From contig NZ_CP025624.1 of the NCBI RefSeq assembly GCF_002874965.1, positions 1,178,001 through 1,242,000 on the forward strand: DNA of 64,000 bases, given 5' to 3'. The DNA comes from Pseudomonas sp. NC02. Its GTDB lineage: Bacteria > Pseudomonadota > Gammaproteobacteria > Pseudomonadales > Pseudomonadaceae. Below the pieces are notes generated by a model. It worked only from the letters and a program-made list of their open reading frames with translations. It did not search any database and was not told the DNA's origin. The translations under genes were made by a program, and so were the position numbers. Below, in pieces: positions 8,732 to 16,387 of this stretch (position 1 is its first letter; every line of letters starts with the position of its first letter).

Positions 8732-9277
8732 TTACTGCGCACGGTCATCCGGCAGGCGCCTCCTGCGGCCGGTGAGCATGGATAACGGCAGGTTGTCCCG
8801 CACCTGGATACTTTCAAACAACGCCGCCAGCACATGCACGCCTACCAGGCCGGCCAGTACATTGGCGGCAGTTTCGTGCAACAGCAGCGGCCAATCGGCG
8901 CCCCACAGGGCGTCGACTTCCTGCATCAAAAAGCCACTGGCACCGATAGCCAGCAGCGCCAGCAACATCAGAATCATCACCAGCGCGCCAATGGGCGAAT
9001 GGCCCAGGCGGTGCTGCGGCCGGCGGTTGAGCAGTGAACGCACATGGCCCATGAGCCGTTCCGGTGTTGGCCAGAAGTCCGCCCAGCGCGCGCTGCGCGG
9101 ACCGACAAATCCCCACACCAACCGCACCAGCAACCAGGCCATGGCGTAATAGCCCAGCCATACGTGCCAGTCGTCGCCTGCTTCGTTGAAGAAGTAATTG
9201 GCCACAAAGACGCCGGCGATGGAGAGGTGAAACACCCTCACCACCGGGTCCCAGAGGCGCAGGGAGGTGGCTGGCAT
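8732..9277 (-). CDS. Cytochrome b561-type diheme membrane protein
   Basis: A 181-aa integral membrane protein of the cytochrome b561 / Ni-Fe-hydrogenase b-subunit family. It has four transmembrane helices with candidate heme ligands in LWDPVVRVFHLSIAG, in DDWHVWLGYYAMAW and in LHETAANVLAGLVGVHVLA. It passes electrons across the inner membrane. The start overlaps the PepSY-gene stop (TGATG), so the two are co-translated. The pair is divergent from the two-component system at 9691, an arrangement common in Pseudomonas. Confidence 0.85.
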   Translation of the reverse strand: MPATSLRLWDPVVRVFHLSIAGVFVANYFFNEAGDDWHVWLGYYAMAWLLVRLVWGFVGPRSARWADFWPTPERLMGHVRSLLNRRPQHRLGHSPIGALVMILMLLALLAIGASGFLMQEVDALWGADWPLLLHETAANVLAGLVGVHVLAALFESIQVRDNLPLSMLTGRRRRLPDDRAQ

Positions 9278-9543
9278 CAGCCCTTGATCTCTGTCTTCAC
9301 GGCCTTGCCGGTGACTGGATCGTGGTAGATCTCGACCTTGCGCTTGTCCTTGTCAAAGCCATAGATCTCGTAGCAGTTGCCGTCAGTAACCTTGAACTTG
9401 CTGATCTCGTAGCCCTGGGCCTTGAGTTGCTCCTGAAAGGCCTTCTGGTCCTGCCATTGCGAGCGCTCGGCAGTGGTGCATTGCGGGCCGGCGAAGGCCA
9501 TGGGGCTGGCGATAATCAGCGACAGCAAGAGAATTTTGCGCAT
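9277..9543 (-). CDS. Small periplasmic PepSY-domain protein
   Basis: 88 aa. The signal peptide is MRKILLLSLIIASPMAFA, followed by one short PepSY-like repeat (QEQLKAQGYEISKFKVTDG, then YEIYGFDKDKRKVEIYHDP). Such proteins are often co-encoded with b-type cytochromes and may bind or modulate them. The ATG at 9543 was preferred to an in-frame upstream start at 9576 because it gives a clean signal peptide. The gene is divergent from the response regulator with 147 bp between them. Confidence 0.85.
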   Translation of the reverse strand: MRKILLLSLIIASPMAFAGPQCTTAERSQWQDQKAFQEQLKAQGYEISKFKVTDGNCYEIYGFDKDKRKVEIYHDPVTGKAVKTEIKG

Positions 9544-9690
9544 GGAAGCACTCTCAGCAGATGTGGGAGATTTCACTGTGCAAAACCAACCTTAGCGAAA
9601 GCTTAGTTGGCAACGGCCCGTAACATCTTTCCCGAAATAGCCTCGACGGTTACAGGGCATCATGCCGCCGGTTACTCCAGAGAATCAGTT

Positions 9691-10353
9691 ATGCGCCTGC
9701 TCCTTGTCGAAGATGATCGTGCCCTTGGCCAAGGGATCCGCGTGGCCCTGGGCGCCGAAGGCTACACCCTGGACTGGTTGCAGGATGGCGTCAGCGCCTT
9801 GCACGCGTTACGCACCGAAAGCTTCGACCTGCTGCTGCTCGACCTCGGCCTGCCGCGCCTTGACGGCCTCACACTCCTGCAAACCCTGCGCGCCGAGCAA
9901 TACGACCTGCCGGTGCTGATCCTTACCGCACGCGACGGCACCGCCGAGCGCATCGCCGGCCTGGACGCCGGCGCCGACGACTACCTGGTCAAACCCTTCG
10001 ACGTCGAAGAGTTCAAGGCCCGTGTGCGCGCCCTGTTGCGCCGCAGCCAGGGCCGCGCGCAGCCATTGCTGGAGCATGCGGGCGTGAGCCTGGACCCGGC
10101 GACCCAACAGGTCAGCTATCAAGGCGAGGACGTTGTGGTCACGCCGATGGAATACCAACTGCTCCATCAACTGATGGTGCGCCCCGGCAAAGTCGTCACC
10201 CGCGAGCGGTTGTCCCGCGCGCTGTACGGCTGGCAGGACCGCGTCGAAAGCAACACCCTCGAAGTCCTTATCCACAACCTGCGCAAAAAACTCTCCACCG
10301 AACTGATCCGCACCGTACGCGGCGTGGGCTACGTGGTGGAACTCAAGCCATGA
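9691..10353 (+). CDS. OmpR-family response regulator (QseB/PmrA-like)
   Basis: 220 aa. The receiver domain spans residues 1-115 with phosphoacceptor Asp51 (LLLLDLGLPRLDG), the acidic pair at Glu8-Asp9 and Lys101 in LVKPFD. The winged-helix DNA-binding domain follows from about residue 125 to 218 and ends in RTVRGVGYVVE. The ATG at 9691 starts the receiver directly; a longer open frame upstream is not conserved-looking. The stop overlaps the kinase start in ATGA. The divergent PepSY/cytochrome b genes are a plausible target. Confidence 0.93.
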   Translation: MRLLLVEDDRALGQGIRVALGAEGYTLDWLQDGVSALHALRTESFDLLLLDLGLPRLDGLTLLQTLRAEQYDLPVLILTARDGTAERIAGLDAGADDYLVKPFDVEEFKARVRALLRRSQGRAQPLLEHAGVSLDPATQQVSYQGEDVVVTPMEYQLLHQLMVRPGKVVTRERLSRALYGWQDRVESNTLEVLIHNLRKKLSTELIRTVRGVGYVVELKP

Positions 10354-11723
10354 ACTCGGTCCGCGCGCGCATCCTCATTCCGGTACTGGTGCTGATCCTG
10401 CTGGGTGATGGCCTGATCAGTTGGCTGGTGCTGCGGGACAGCCACCACGAAATCGAAGAAGTCTACGACGCTCAACTCGCCCAAAGCGCCCGTTTGCTGC
10501 AAGGCGTACTACGCCAGCGCGATCCCGGCGATGCCGACTGGGACCGCCTCTACCAGGCTTTCGATCAAGCCATGAGCCGTGTCGGCGAAGACGGCGCCGC
10601 GCACCCCTACGAAACCCGCCTGACCTTCCAGGTATGGCGCGCCGACGGCCAACTGCTGGTGCGCTCCACCGACGCGCCGATCCTCAACGCACCGCCCACC
10701 ACCCTCGGGCCTCACGACCTGATGGAAAACGGCAATGACTGGTGCGCGTTCATGCTCGCCGACATGCAACAAGGCCTGCTGATCTGGGTGGGCGAGCGCG
10801 ACGACATTCGCCAGGACGTGATCCAGCGCATCATCCGCCACACCCTCTGGCCCATCCTGATTGGCGTGCCGCTGCTGGCGTTGTTGATCTGGCTGACCAT
10901 CGGCTGGGGCCTCAAGCCCCTGCGCGCCATGGCCCAGGCCATTCGCGGGCGGGACAGCAATACGTTGCGACCGCTGCAACTTGAACCGTTGCCGGCGGAC
11001 CTGGAACCGATGCAAACCGCGCTGAACCGCCTGCTGGTGCAGGTGGATGACCTGCTGGAGCGGGAGCGTCGGTTTATCGCGGACGCGGCGCATGAACTGC
11101 GCACGCCGTTGGCGATATTGCGCATTCACGCGCAGAACGCCCAGAGCGCGGAAACCGAGGAGCAGCGGCGAGAGGCGTTGGACTTCCTGGTGAATGGCGT
11201 GGACCGGGCGACGCGTATTGGCAGCCAACTGCTGACCATGGCGCGCATCGAGCCGCAGTTGAACAACACCGTACGAGTGCGTGTGCCGTTGACGGAGTTG
11301 GTGCGCGAAGAACTTGCGGAACTGACGCCCCTGGCGATGGAGAAAGGCGTTGAGTTGGTGCTGGAAGGGGATGAGGAATGCTGGATTGAAACGGACCCGA
11401 TAGCGTTGGCGATTGCGCTGCAGAACCTGGTGACCAATGCGCTGAATTTCTCGCCGGCGGGGAGTGAGGTGAGGGTGGTGGTGCGGGAGGAGGATTCGGG
11501 CGTGGTGCAGCTGTGTGTGGAGGATGCGGGGCCGGGGATTGATGAAGGGGAGATTGGGCGGTTGTTCGAGCGGTTTTATAGTCGTGGGAATGCGAATGGG
11601 GCGGGGTTGGGGTTGGCGATTGTGCAGATGATCGTGGGGAAGATTGGGGGGCGGTTGGAGTTGTATAACCGGGAGGTGGGTGGGTTGTGTGCGCGGTTGA
11701 GTTTTAGCGAGGGGGCTGCTTGA
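10350..11723 (+). CDS. Sensor histidine kinase (QseC-like)
   Basis: 457 aa. TM1 is at about residues 8-28, a periplasmic sensor domain at about 30-160, and TM2 at about 166-187. A HAMP-like linker follows, then the H-box FIADAAHELRTPLA with phospho-His248. The N-box is NLVTNA (Asn363), with G1 VEDAGPGID and G2 GAGLGLAIV. The periplasmic part resembles the 2CSK_N domain of QseC/PmrB-type kinases, but I see no recognisable ligand motif. It is translationally coupled to the response regulator. The last 300 bp contain unusually long G-rich runs, but the frame is intact. Confidence 0.92.
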   Translation: MNSVRARILIPVLVLILLGDGLISWLVLRDSHHEIEEVYDAQLAQSARLLQGVLRQRDPGDADWDRLYQAFDQAMSRVGEDGAAHPYETRLTFQVWRADGQLLVRSTDAPILNAPPTTLGPHDLMENGNDWCAFMLADMQQGLLIWVGERDDIRQDVIQRIIRHTLWPILIGVPLLALLIWLTIGWGLKPLRAMAQAIRGRDSNTLRPLQLEPLPADLEPMQTALNRLLVQVDDLLERERRFIADAAHELRTPLAILRIHAQNAQSAETEEQRREALDFLVNGVDRATRIGSQLLTMARIEPQLNNTVRVRVPLTELVREELAELTPLAMEKGVELVLEGDEECWIETDPIALAIALQNLVTNALNFSPAGSEVRVVVREEDSGVVQLCVEDAGPGIDEGEIGRLFERFYSRGNANGAGLGLAIVQMIVGKIGGRLELYNREVGGLCARLSFSEGAA

Positions 11724-11760
11724 AAAGGCCGTCGTTATAAGCACGGCTTTCATCGCAAGG

Positions 11761-12384
11761 CTATGGTGCTGTGCTGAATAAATGCGGATGTTCTGCCTGA
11801 AATGCTTTGAAAGTCTTGTACTTCCAGCGGTCGCCGCCCGGGTCTTCATCCGATGAACTGACCTCGCCGAAATACCAATGCTCTGACTCGAACTGTTCTC
11901 CGTCCTCATCTTCGTGGATGAAGTGAAAACCCACCTCGTGTAGGCCTGGGGGGATGATCAACCCCCATTCGTTTGCAAGGCTTCTGCCCGTTATTCGGGT
12001 TTGGCGAAAGTAGTCGTAGTCGAAGGGCAGAATAGCGCCGAGGTAGCGGCTTTTATCGATGTAGACGCAGACTTCGCTTGAGAACATGTCGGGCACAAGA
12101 ATGGCTGCTACGATCCAGCATTCAGGTGTTTCATCGGGCCGGGCTTGAATCAGGTGCGCGGCCGCGTTGATCAATTGCTGAGCGCAGTGTGCCTGGATCG
12201 CCGGGGTTGTTTGCTTGCCTTCGACCAAGGTTTCTATGACGGGGATTTTGAAGTTTTCAAATCCTCGCCTCACTGGGAAGTCTTCTAAAAACCAGCCTTC
12301 GAAACTATCTGCCCATCGGCTTATTTCGCGCAAGCGCCTGGGGATGTTGCGGAGTTTTTTGTCTGAAAGTGCAAGACGACGCAT
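11761..12384 (-). CDS. DUF3916-like protein, possible immunity-type gene
   Basis: A 207-aa soluble protein with no signal peptide. It begins KKLRNIPRRLREISRWADSF and carries an acidic central and C-terminal region (HEDEDGEQFESEHWYFGE). The opening matches what I recall of the DUF3916 family, whose function is unknown to me. Its GC content is lower than that of its neighbours. It lies just downstream of the E3-type immunity gene on the same strand, a position where orphan immunity genes are often kept. The immunity role is inferred from location only. Confidence 0.65.
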   Translation of the reverse strand: MRRLALSDKKLRNIPRRLREISRWADSFEGWFLEDFPVRRGFENFKIPVIETLVEGKQTTPAIQAHCAQQLINAAAHLIQARPDETPECWIVAAILVPDMFSSEVCVYIDKSRYLGAILPFDYDYFRQTRITGRSLANEWGLIIPPGLHEVGFHFIHEDEDGEQFESEHWYFGEVSSSDEDPGGDRWKYKTFKAFQAEHPHLFSTAP

Positions 12385-12439
12385 AGGGTATGAATACTCT
12401 TGGTTTGCTTCTGTTTGTGAGGCCCGGGCTTATTCTTGA

Positions 12440-12694
12440 TCACCAGGACTTTCTATAATCGAGAGCGAGAAAGTAGTCACTTTCCGACGAAATAATTTTG
12501 TGGCTGAAGAGCGGCTGTATAGTTAATAGCCATTCTTCACGCAGCTGGAACATTCCGTTGTTAATGTCGTCTTCAACGGACAGTCTGAGCGAGTCGACAA
12601 CGGTATAGTCCTCGCCCAAGTCTGCGGAGCGCTCTATGCCTAAACCAAGCTCTGTCGACTTATCGAACCATTCCAGTCTTAATTTCAGTCCCAT
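12440..12694 (-). CDS. Colicin E3/cloacin-type immunity protein
   Basis: An 84-aa acidic protein closely resembling ImmE3 (85 aa). Shared features include the opening MGLKLRLEWFDKSTE, the middle DDINNGMFQL and the end DYFLALDYR. ImmE3-type proteins bind the ribonuclease domain of the cognate colicin in the cytoplasm and block it. The gene begins 6 bp after the toxin stop, with its GAGGG ribosome site overlapping the end of the toxin gene, so the two are coupled. The Trp/Asp/Glu-rich surface typical of the family is present. Confidence 0.93.
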   Translation of the reverse strand: MGLKLRLEWFDKSTELGLGIERSADLGEDYTVVDSLRLSVEDDINNGMFQLREEWLLTIQPLFSHKIISSESDYFLALDYRKSW

Positions 12695-12700
12695 ATGCCC

Positions 12701-13855
12701 TCACAAAAATTTTTTGATATTTCGTTTTTTCTTAGGCTTTTTCAGCCGTTCACCAGTTATGTGGTTGAACGCCCCCAAGTGACTGCCATCGCTTGCTCTA
12801 TACGCCTCTAGTTCGCCGTGCTGCGAGTCCCACTCGTAAATTATCCGTCCTTTGTCATCAATCCAGCGCTCTCTAAGCCCTGCCCCACCTTGCTTTGGGG
12901 TCTTGGGTTTTGCCTTGCTCAGGTTTAGGAAACCGGTGATTTCGTCTGTGCCGGGAGCGGAATGGTATTTGTGATCGCCCGCCCTAACGCTAACCACCAC
13001 ATACAGCGGCCGAACCCCCGACTCCACCGGAAACACCAGAATAAAATCCCGATACTCCGGCGGATAAATCGGGTTAACCAGAATCTGCTCGGCAGCCTCC
13101 GTCGGCGGATAAATCCACATCACCGGAGCTTGCGGTGCAGCTTCCAATGCCGGAATGCCAAGGGTGTCGCCAGGATCAATGGCCGGCGTCCAAATCAGCT
13201 CCACACCCTCGCCAAGATCCGCCACGAACTGACTGTCACGACTCTGAAACTGCACCACATCGATCATCTGCCAGTCGGTATTTTTACCGGTGTAAAACCC
13301 ATACCCCTTGAGCGTCCCGTCGTCGCGTTGCTCGATATGCAAGCGCATCCGCGAGCGGGCTTTTTGCAGGTGACGAAGCTGCTCTTCGCTATAGAGCGCA
13401 CTGTCGCCAAGCTCCGACGGCCAGGCCAGCGCCACCAGCCCTGCAAGCAAACCCCCAGCGGCGGCACCGACCGCCGCAGCCGCGGACTCCAACGCGGATG
13501 TACGCAGCACAAGCTGGCCAAGCCCAACGGGTAGGGCACTACCGCTGATTTTCCTGAGGGAAACGCCGCCTTGGCTGTCCACTTCCCGTCCGCCTAACAG
13601 CGTGAAGTGGCCGTAATCCTTGATCAGCTCAAGCGGCACATAACCGGTGGGGTTGTTGTAGCTGATGATCCCGTCGGGCAACTGGCACGACTTGGCGAAT
13701 ACATGGCCTGGAATTCTCGCGGGTTCAGGCGTGGGCGCGGGAGGGGCTTCATACAAATCAATGAACGGTGAATACGGAATCTGCTTAGGCTGCGGCGTCA
13801 GGATTCGCCGCTTCAGCTGCTCTTCTTCGGTAATTGGATACGCGCGCTCTGTCAT
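12701..13855 (-). CDS. Compact pyocin/colicin with E3-type 16S rRNA ribonuclease domain
   Basis: 384 aa. Residues 1-50 are Pro-rich. Residues about 120-147 form an Ala/Gly/Leu-rich hydrophobic stretch, and residues about 185-292 match the S-type pyocin translocation-like domain (MWIYPPTEAAEQILVNPIYPPEYRDFILVFPVESG region). Residues about 297-384 are an E3 ribonuclease domain ending KKRNIKKFL. The catalytic triad corresponding to E3 Asp510/His513/Glu517 is Asp343, His346 and Glu350 in YEWDSQHGELE. The E3 domain cuts 16S rRNA in the decoding site. No receptor-binding coiled coil or TonB-type N-terminus is seen; E3 itself is 551 aa. No lysis gene follows, only the immunity gene. Delivery may be as a bacteriocin or through a secretion system. 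Confidence 0.9.
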   Translation of the reverse strand: MTERAYPITEEEQLKRRILTPQPKQIPYSPFIDLYEAPPAPTPEPARIPGHVFAKSCQLPDGIISYNNPTGYVPLELIKDYGHFTLLGGREVDSQGGVSLRKISGSALPVGLGQLVLRTSALESAAAAVGAAAGGLLAGLVALAWPSELGDSALYSEEQLRHLQKARSRMRLHIEQRDDGTLKGYGFYTGKNTDWQMIDVVQFQSRDSQFVADLGEGVELIWTPAIDPGDTLGIPALEAAPQAPVMWIYPPTEAAEQILVNPIYPPEYRDFILVFPVESGVRPLYVVVSVRAGDHKYHSAPGTDEITGFLNLSKAKPKTPKQGGAGLRERWIDDKGRIIYEWDSQHGELEAYRASDGSHLGAFNHITGERLKKPKKKRNIKKFL

Positions 13856-13980
13856 GGCTGCTCACTTCCCTGTGCAAGGAAGCGAGCCTATGAGAGCGGA
13901 GAAGAACCTGAAATTCTCGTTGTTCGATGGGAGGTGTGGGAAAAGTCACTTTAGCAATCGCTACATTGATTCAAGCACGC

Positions 13981-14301
13981 TTACTCTGCCTGAGAGCGCT
14001 GTATCTGCGCGCCCAACTGCGCGGCTTTATTACGTAACCCGTCCAACCGGTCGTTCAACTCCTTGTATCCAGGCTTCCAGAAAAAAACGCCGCCTTCGCT
14101 GCTTTGTCCAAGAACGAGGTCATTGAACGAGCCCATTCCGCCGTATGCAGAGCGCAAATAGGTGATTCCGGAGTAATCGGATGCTTGCAATAAGGTTTTG
14201 GCCTTACGCATCCATCGGCTCCAGTGATTGTCCCCATCGCTTTCCAGCAGGATGGCAAGTTCCTCAAGCACATCGATTAGCTCTGCGGTTTTTGGGCCCA
14301 T
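13981..14301 (-). CDS. DUF6966-like small protein
   Basis: A 106-aa soluble protein. The core DNHWSRWMRKAKTLLQASDY followed by GITYLRSAYGGMGSFNDLVL is characteristic of what I recall as DUF6966, a family of small proteins often found beside toxin or immunity genes. The function is unknown. It lies 125 bp upstream of the toxin gene on the same strand. Nothing catalytic is visible. Confidence 0.7.
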   Translation of the reverse strand: MGPKTAELIDVLEELAILLESDGDNHWSRWMRKAKTLLQASDYSGITYLRSAYGGMGSFNDLVLGQSSEGGVFFWKPGYKELNDRLDGLRNKAAQLGAQIQRSQAE

Positions 14302-14338
14302 AGTGGGAAATCCTTAAAAGCGGAGTTTTCGTAACGGT

Positions 14339-14707
14339 TCAAAGCACATGCCGGGAAATCACCCTCGATATCTCAACAATCGACGTCTTCCCCGTGAACT
14401 CAAACTTCACTTTCCCCACCGCCGAAAAGTAAATCTCCAGCTCCGAATCCAGATCGAACGTCCCGGAGGTTTCCACCGAATACGCGACGATGTTTTTGTA
14501 CGGCAGGGACGTGAAGTCTTTTTTGCTGCCGGTAATCCCTTGCACGTTCACGGCGATGATGCGCTTGGTGGTGAACACCACCCCATCGCGCATGGCCTTA
14601 TAGGAATCGATGACCTGCTCATCATCCAGCAGCAATGACGAAACGCGCTCGGCGTATTCGTTGTTCTGCTTGAGCTTGAAGAAGCCTTTGTTGTTGAAGT
14701 CGATCAT
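14339..14707 (-). CDS. Bacterial PH-domain protein
   Basis: A 122-aa cytosolic protein with the bacterial pleckstrin-homology pattern. LLLDDEQVIDSYKAMRDGVVFTTKRIIAVNVQG is followed by a beta strand and a SLPYKNIVAYSVETSG segment. Such proteins have no assigned enzymatic role and may bind membranes or partners. It is at the right end of the low-GC toxin islet, 37 bp upstream of the DUF6966-like gene and on the same strand. Confidence 0.8.
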   Translation of the reverse strand: MIDFNNKGFFKLKQNNEYAERVSSLLLDDEQVIDSYKAMRDGVVFTTKRIIAVNVQGITGSKKDFTSLPYKNIVAYSVETSGTFDLDSELEIYFSAVGKVKFEFTGKTSIVEISRVISRHVL

Positions 14708-14864
14708 GTGCCTTTCCTTGGGTGAGTGGTGCAGCAGACGCCGGTACCGGTGTATGACGTTTTGCTCGCGGATCTGTATCTAACGGCGTTCCTTTTATCG
14801 ACCTACCATGGCGCCAACAACCCGCCGGCCATCACAAGGTTTTACGTCGTCAAGGAGCCACACC

Positions 14865-15500
14865 ATGCCCGAACTCTCCAGCCTGCTTGCCTACGGCCTG
14901 ATCTCGCTCGGCATGGTACTGACGCCCGGCCCGAACATGATTTACCTCATTTCGCGGTCGATCTGCCAGGGGCGATTGGCCGGGCTGATTTCCCTGGGCG
15001 GCGTTGCGATGGGTTTTGTCGTCTATATGTTCTGCGCGGCATTGGGTATCACCGCGTTGGTGATGGCGGTTCCCTATGCCTACGACGCGCTGCGGCTCGG
15101 CGGGGCGCTGTATCTGGTTTACCTGGCCTGGCAGGCGGTGAAGCCGGGTGGCCGGTCGCCGTTCCAGGTGCGGGACTTGCCCAAGGACAGCCCGCGCAAG
15201 CTGTTCATGATGGGCTTTGTCACCAACCTGCTGAATCCCAAAGTGGCAGTGATGTATCTGTCGTTGCTGCCCCAGTTTATCGACCCCAACGGGCACGGCA
15301 GTGTGCTCTCGCAATCGCTGGTACTGGGCTTTACGCAGATCATGATCAGCGTTAGCGTCAACGGGCTGATCGCTCTGATGGCGGGCTCGATCGCGGGGTT
15401 CTTCATCCGCAAACCGGTCTGGCAAACCGTACAGCGCTGGTTGATGGGCTCGGTGCTGATGGGCCTGGCTGTACGCATGGCGGTCGAAGGCAGGCGTTAA
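14865..15500 (+). CDS. LysE-family amino-acid exporter
   Basis: A 211-aa inner-membrane protein with about six helices. It carries the family hallmark LTPGPNMIYLISRS near the N-terminus and the second-half motif FVTNLLNPKVAVMYLSLLPQF. LysE/RhtB proteins export amino acids such as lysine, threonine or homoserine lactone; the substrate cannot be told here. The ATG at 14865 follows AAGGAG and was chosen over an in-frame upstream start. The stop overlaps by 4 bp the stop of the convergent gene. Confidence 0.92.
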   Translation: MPELSSLLAYGLISLGMVLTPGPNMIYLISRSICQGRLAGLISLGGVAMGFVVYMFCAALGITALVMAVPYAYDALRLGGALYLVYLAWQAVKPGGRSPFQVRDLPKDSPRKLFMMGFVTNLLNPKVAVMYLSLLPQFIDPNGHGSVLSQSLVLGFTQIMISVSVNGLIALMAGSIAGFFIRKPVWQTVQRWLMGSVLMGLAVRMAVEGRR

Positions 15501-15826
15501 AGGATCGCCTTCAGGTAATCCTTGAGTGCGTTGAGCGGGGCATTGAGTTCTTCGAGTGTCGTCGCTTGGCGCGCTTCCACCGCAAGCCGTTGCAGCTCGC
15601 GGCCCATCACGGTGTGTGCACCGCCCAGGGATTCGAGGGCCAATGCCAGGCACTCGTCGATCTTATGCTGGATGGCATTGATATCGCCCTTGCGCACCAG
15701 CAAGCCAAACACCTCCCGCTCATAGCCGTCCATGACCAGGTCGTCCCGCAGAATCGGGCTCGCGCCTTCGGTCTCATGCACCAGCTTGAGCGCAAAAAGC
15801 GCTACAGCTTCCAGCGTCTGTTCCAT
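15497..15826 (-). CDS. Conserved hypothetical protein, 109 aa
   Basis: A small, largely helical and acidic soluble protein (about 109 aa) with no motif I recognise. Helices such as QTLEAVALFALKLVHE and EELNAPLNALKDYLKAIL suggest a helix bundle. The ATG at 15826 is preceded by AGAGGA about 10 nt upstream; an in-frame TTG 6 bp further up is an alternative start. It converges on the LysE gene with a 4-bp overlap of stops. Confidence 0.7.
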   Translation of the reverse strand: MEQTLEAVALFALKLVHETEGASPILRDDLVMDGYEREVFGLLVRKGDINAIQHKIDECLALALESLGGAHTVMGRELQRLAVEARQATTLEELNAPLNALKDYLKAIL

Positions 15827-15885
15827 GGCCAAGGTTCCTCTTTTCTCGCGTTCGCCCGCCCATCATCACTTTCCTGCAGGCGAAA

Positions 15886-15914
15886 AAAAAGACCTTGGAC
15901 TTCAAGGTCTTTTT
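15886..15914 (-). terminator. Strong intrinsic terminator
   Basis: A 12-bp perfect stem (AAAAAGACCTTG/CAAGGTCTTTTT) with a 5-nt loop and T-tracts on both strands. On the minus strand it would stop a transcript coming from about 16060, because the next minus gene only starts at 15826. No plus-strand gene ends here. Confidence 0.85.
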
Positions 15915-16060
15915 AAGATGGTCGCCTCATTGGGAGGGCCAAGCTATTCAGCAACCTTGAGGGCCATAGGTGTTTCAAGTTCGTCCATACACGTGACCAT
16001 AGAGGAAGGTTTGTGTGACGACGTTTTGTTGCAACTGTTGCCCTGTGAAGATGGCGGGCC
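15886..16060 (-). ncRNA. Candidate small RNA or small-ORF transcript
   Basis: A minus-strand unit is suggested by a TATACT -10 box at 16072-16067 and a weak -35 (AGACAG) 17 bp upstream, and by the 12-bp intrinsic terminator at 15886-15914. This predicts a transcript of about 175 nt. It contains an 18-codon ORF (16000-15944, MVTCMDELETPMALKVAE) without a good ribosome site. I do not recognise the RNA. It could equally be the decayed end of a former gene. Confidence 0.35.
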
Positions 16061-16387
16061 GCGACAAGTATACTTACGCAGTGTGCTTACTGTCTGCCTT
16101 TGAGGTTGATCCAAACATTGGCCGAGATTTGAAGGGGAGGCAGGGTCGTACGATCAATGTCCAGTAGGCGCATCATATCCTTGGTCGGGCGCGCCGCTCA
16201 GTCCAGGGCAACGCTGGTCACTGCGCTTGGCGCTACGGCAGGCTTATCGAATCGAGCGCTCACGTGGTGCCAGAATTTAGGGGGGCTGAGAAATCCCTAC
16301 ACATTTCTTTACTTTTATACTGTTTATATGTACAGTTGTTTCTCGCCAGGAAGGCGAGACGATTTAATTTAAGGAATAAGGTAACCA
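16061..16387. other. Gene-free leader region of the beta-helix gene
   Basis: No convincing gene is seen. The first part is GC-rich without coding character. From 16301 it becomes AT-rich with a TATACT box at 16316-16321. A 7-bp hairpin (TCTCGCC/GGCGAGA, 16341-16359) lies in the probable 5' leader, and AAGGAATAAGG forms the ribosome site for the gene at 16388. Confidence 0.5.

Noticed and set aside
13856..13980. LexA box or P-box upstream of the E3-type toxin
   Set aside because: Only a single partial ATTGCTAAAGT resemblance to a P-box half was found and no CTG-N10-CAG LexA box, so SOS or PrtN control was not called.
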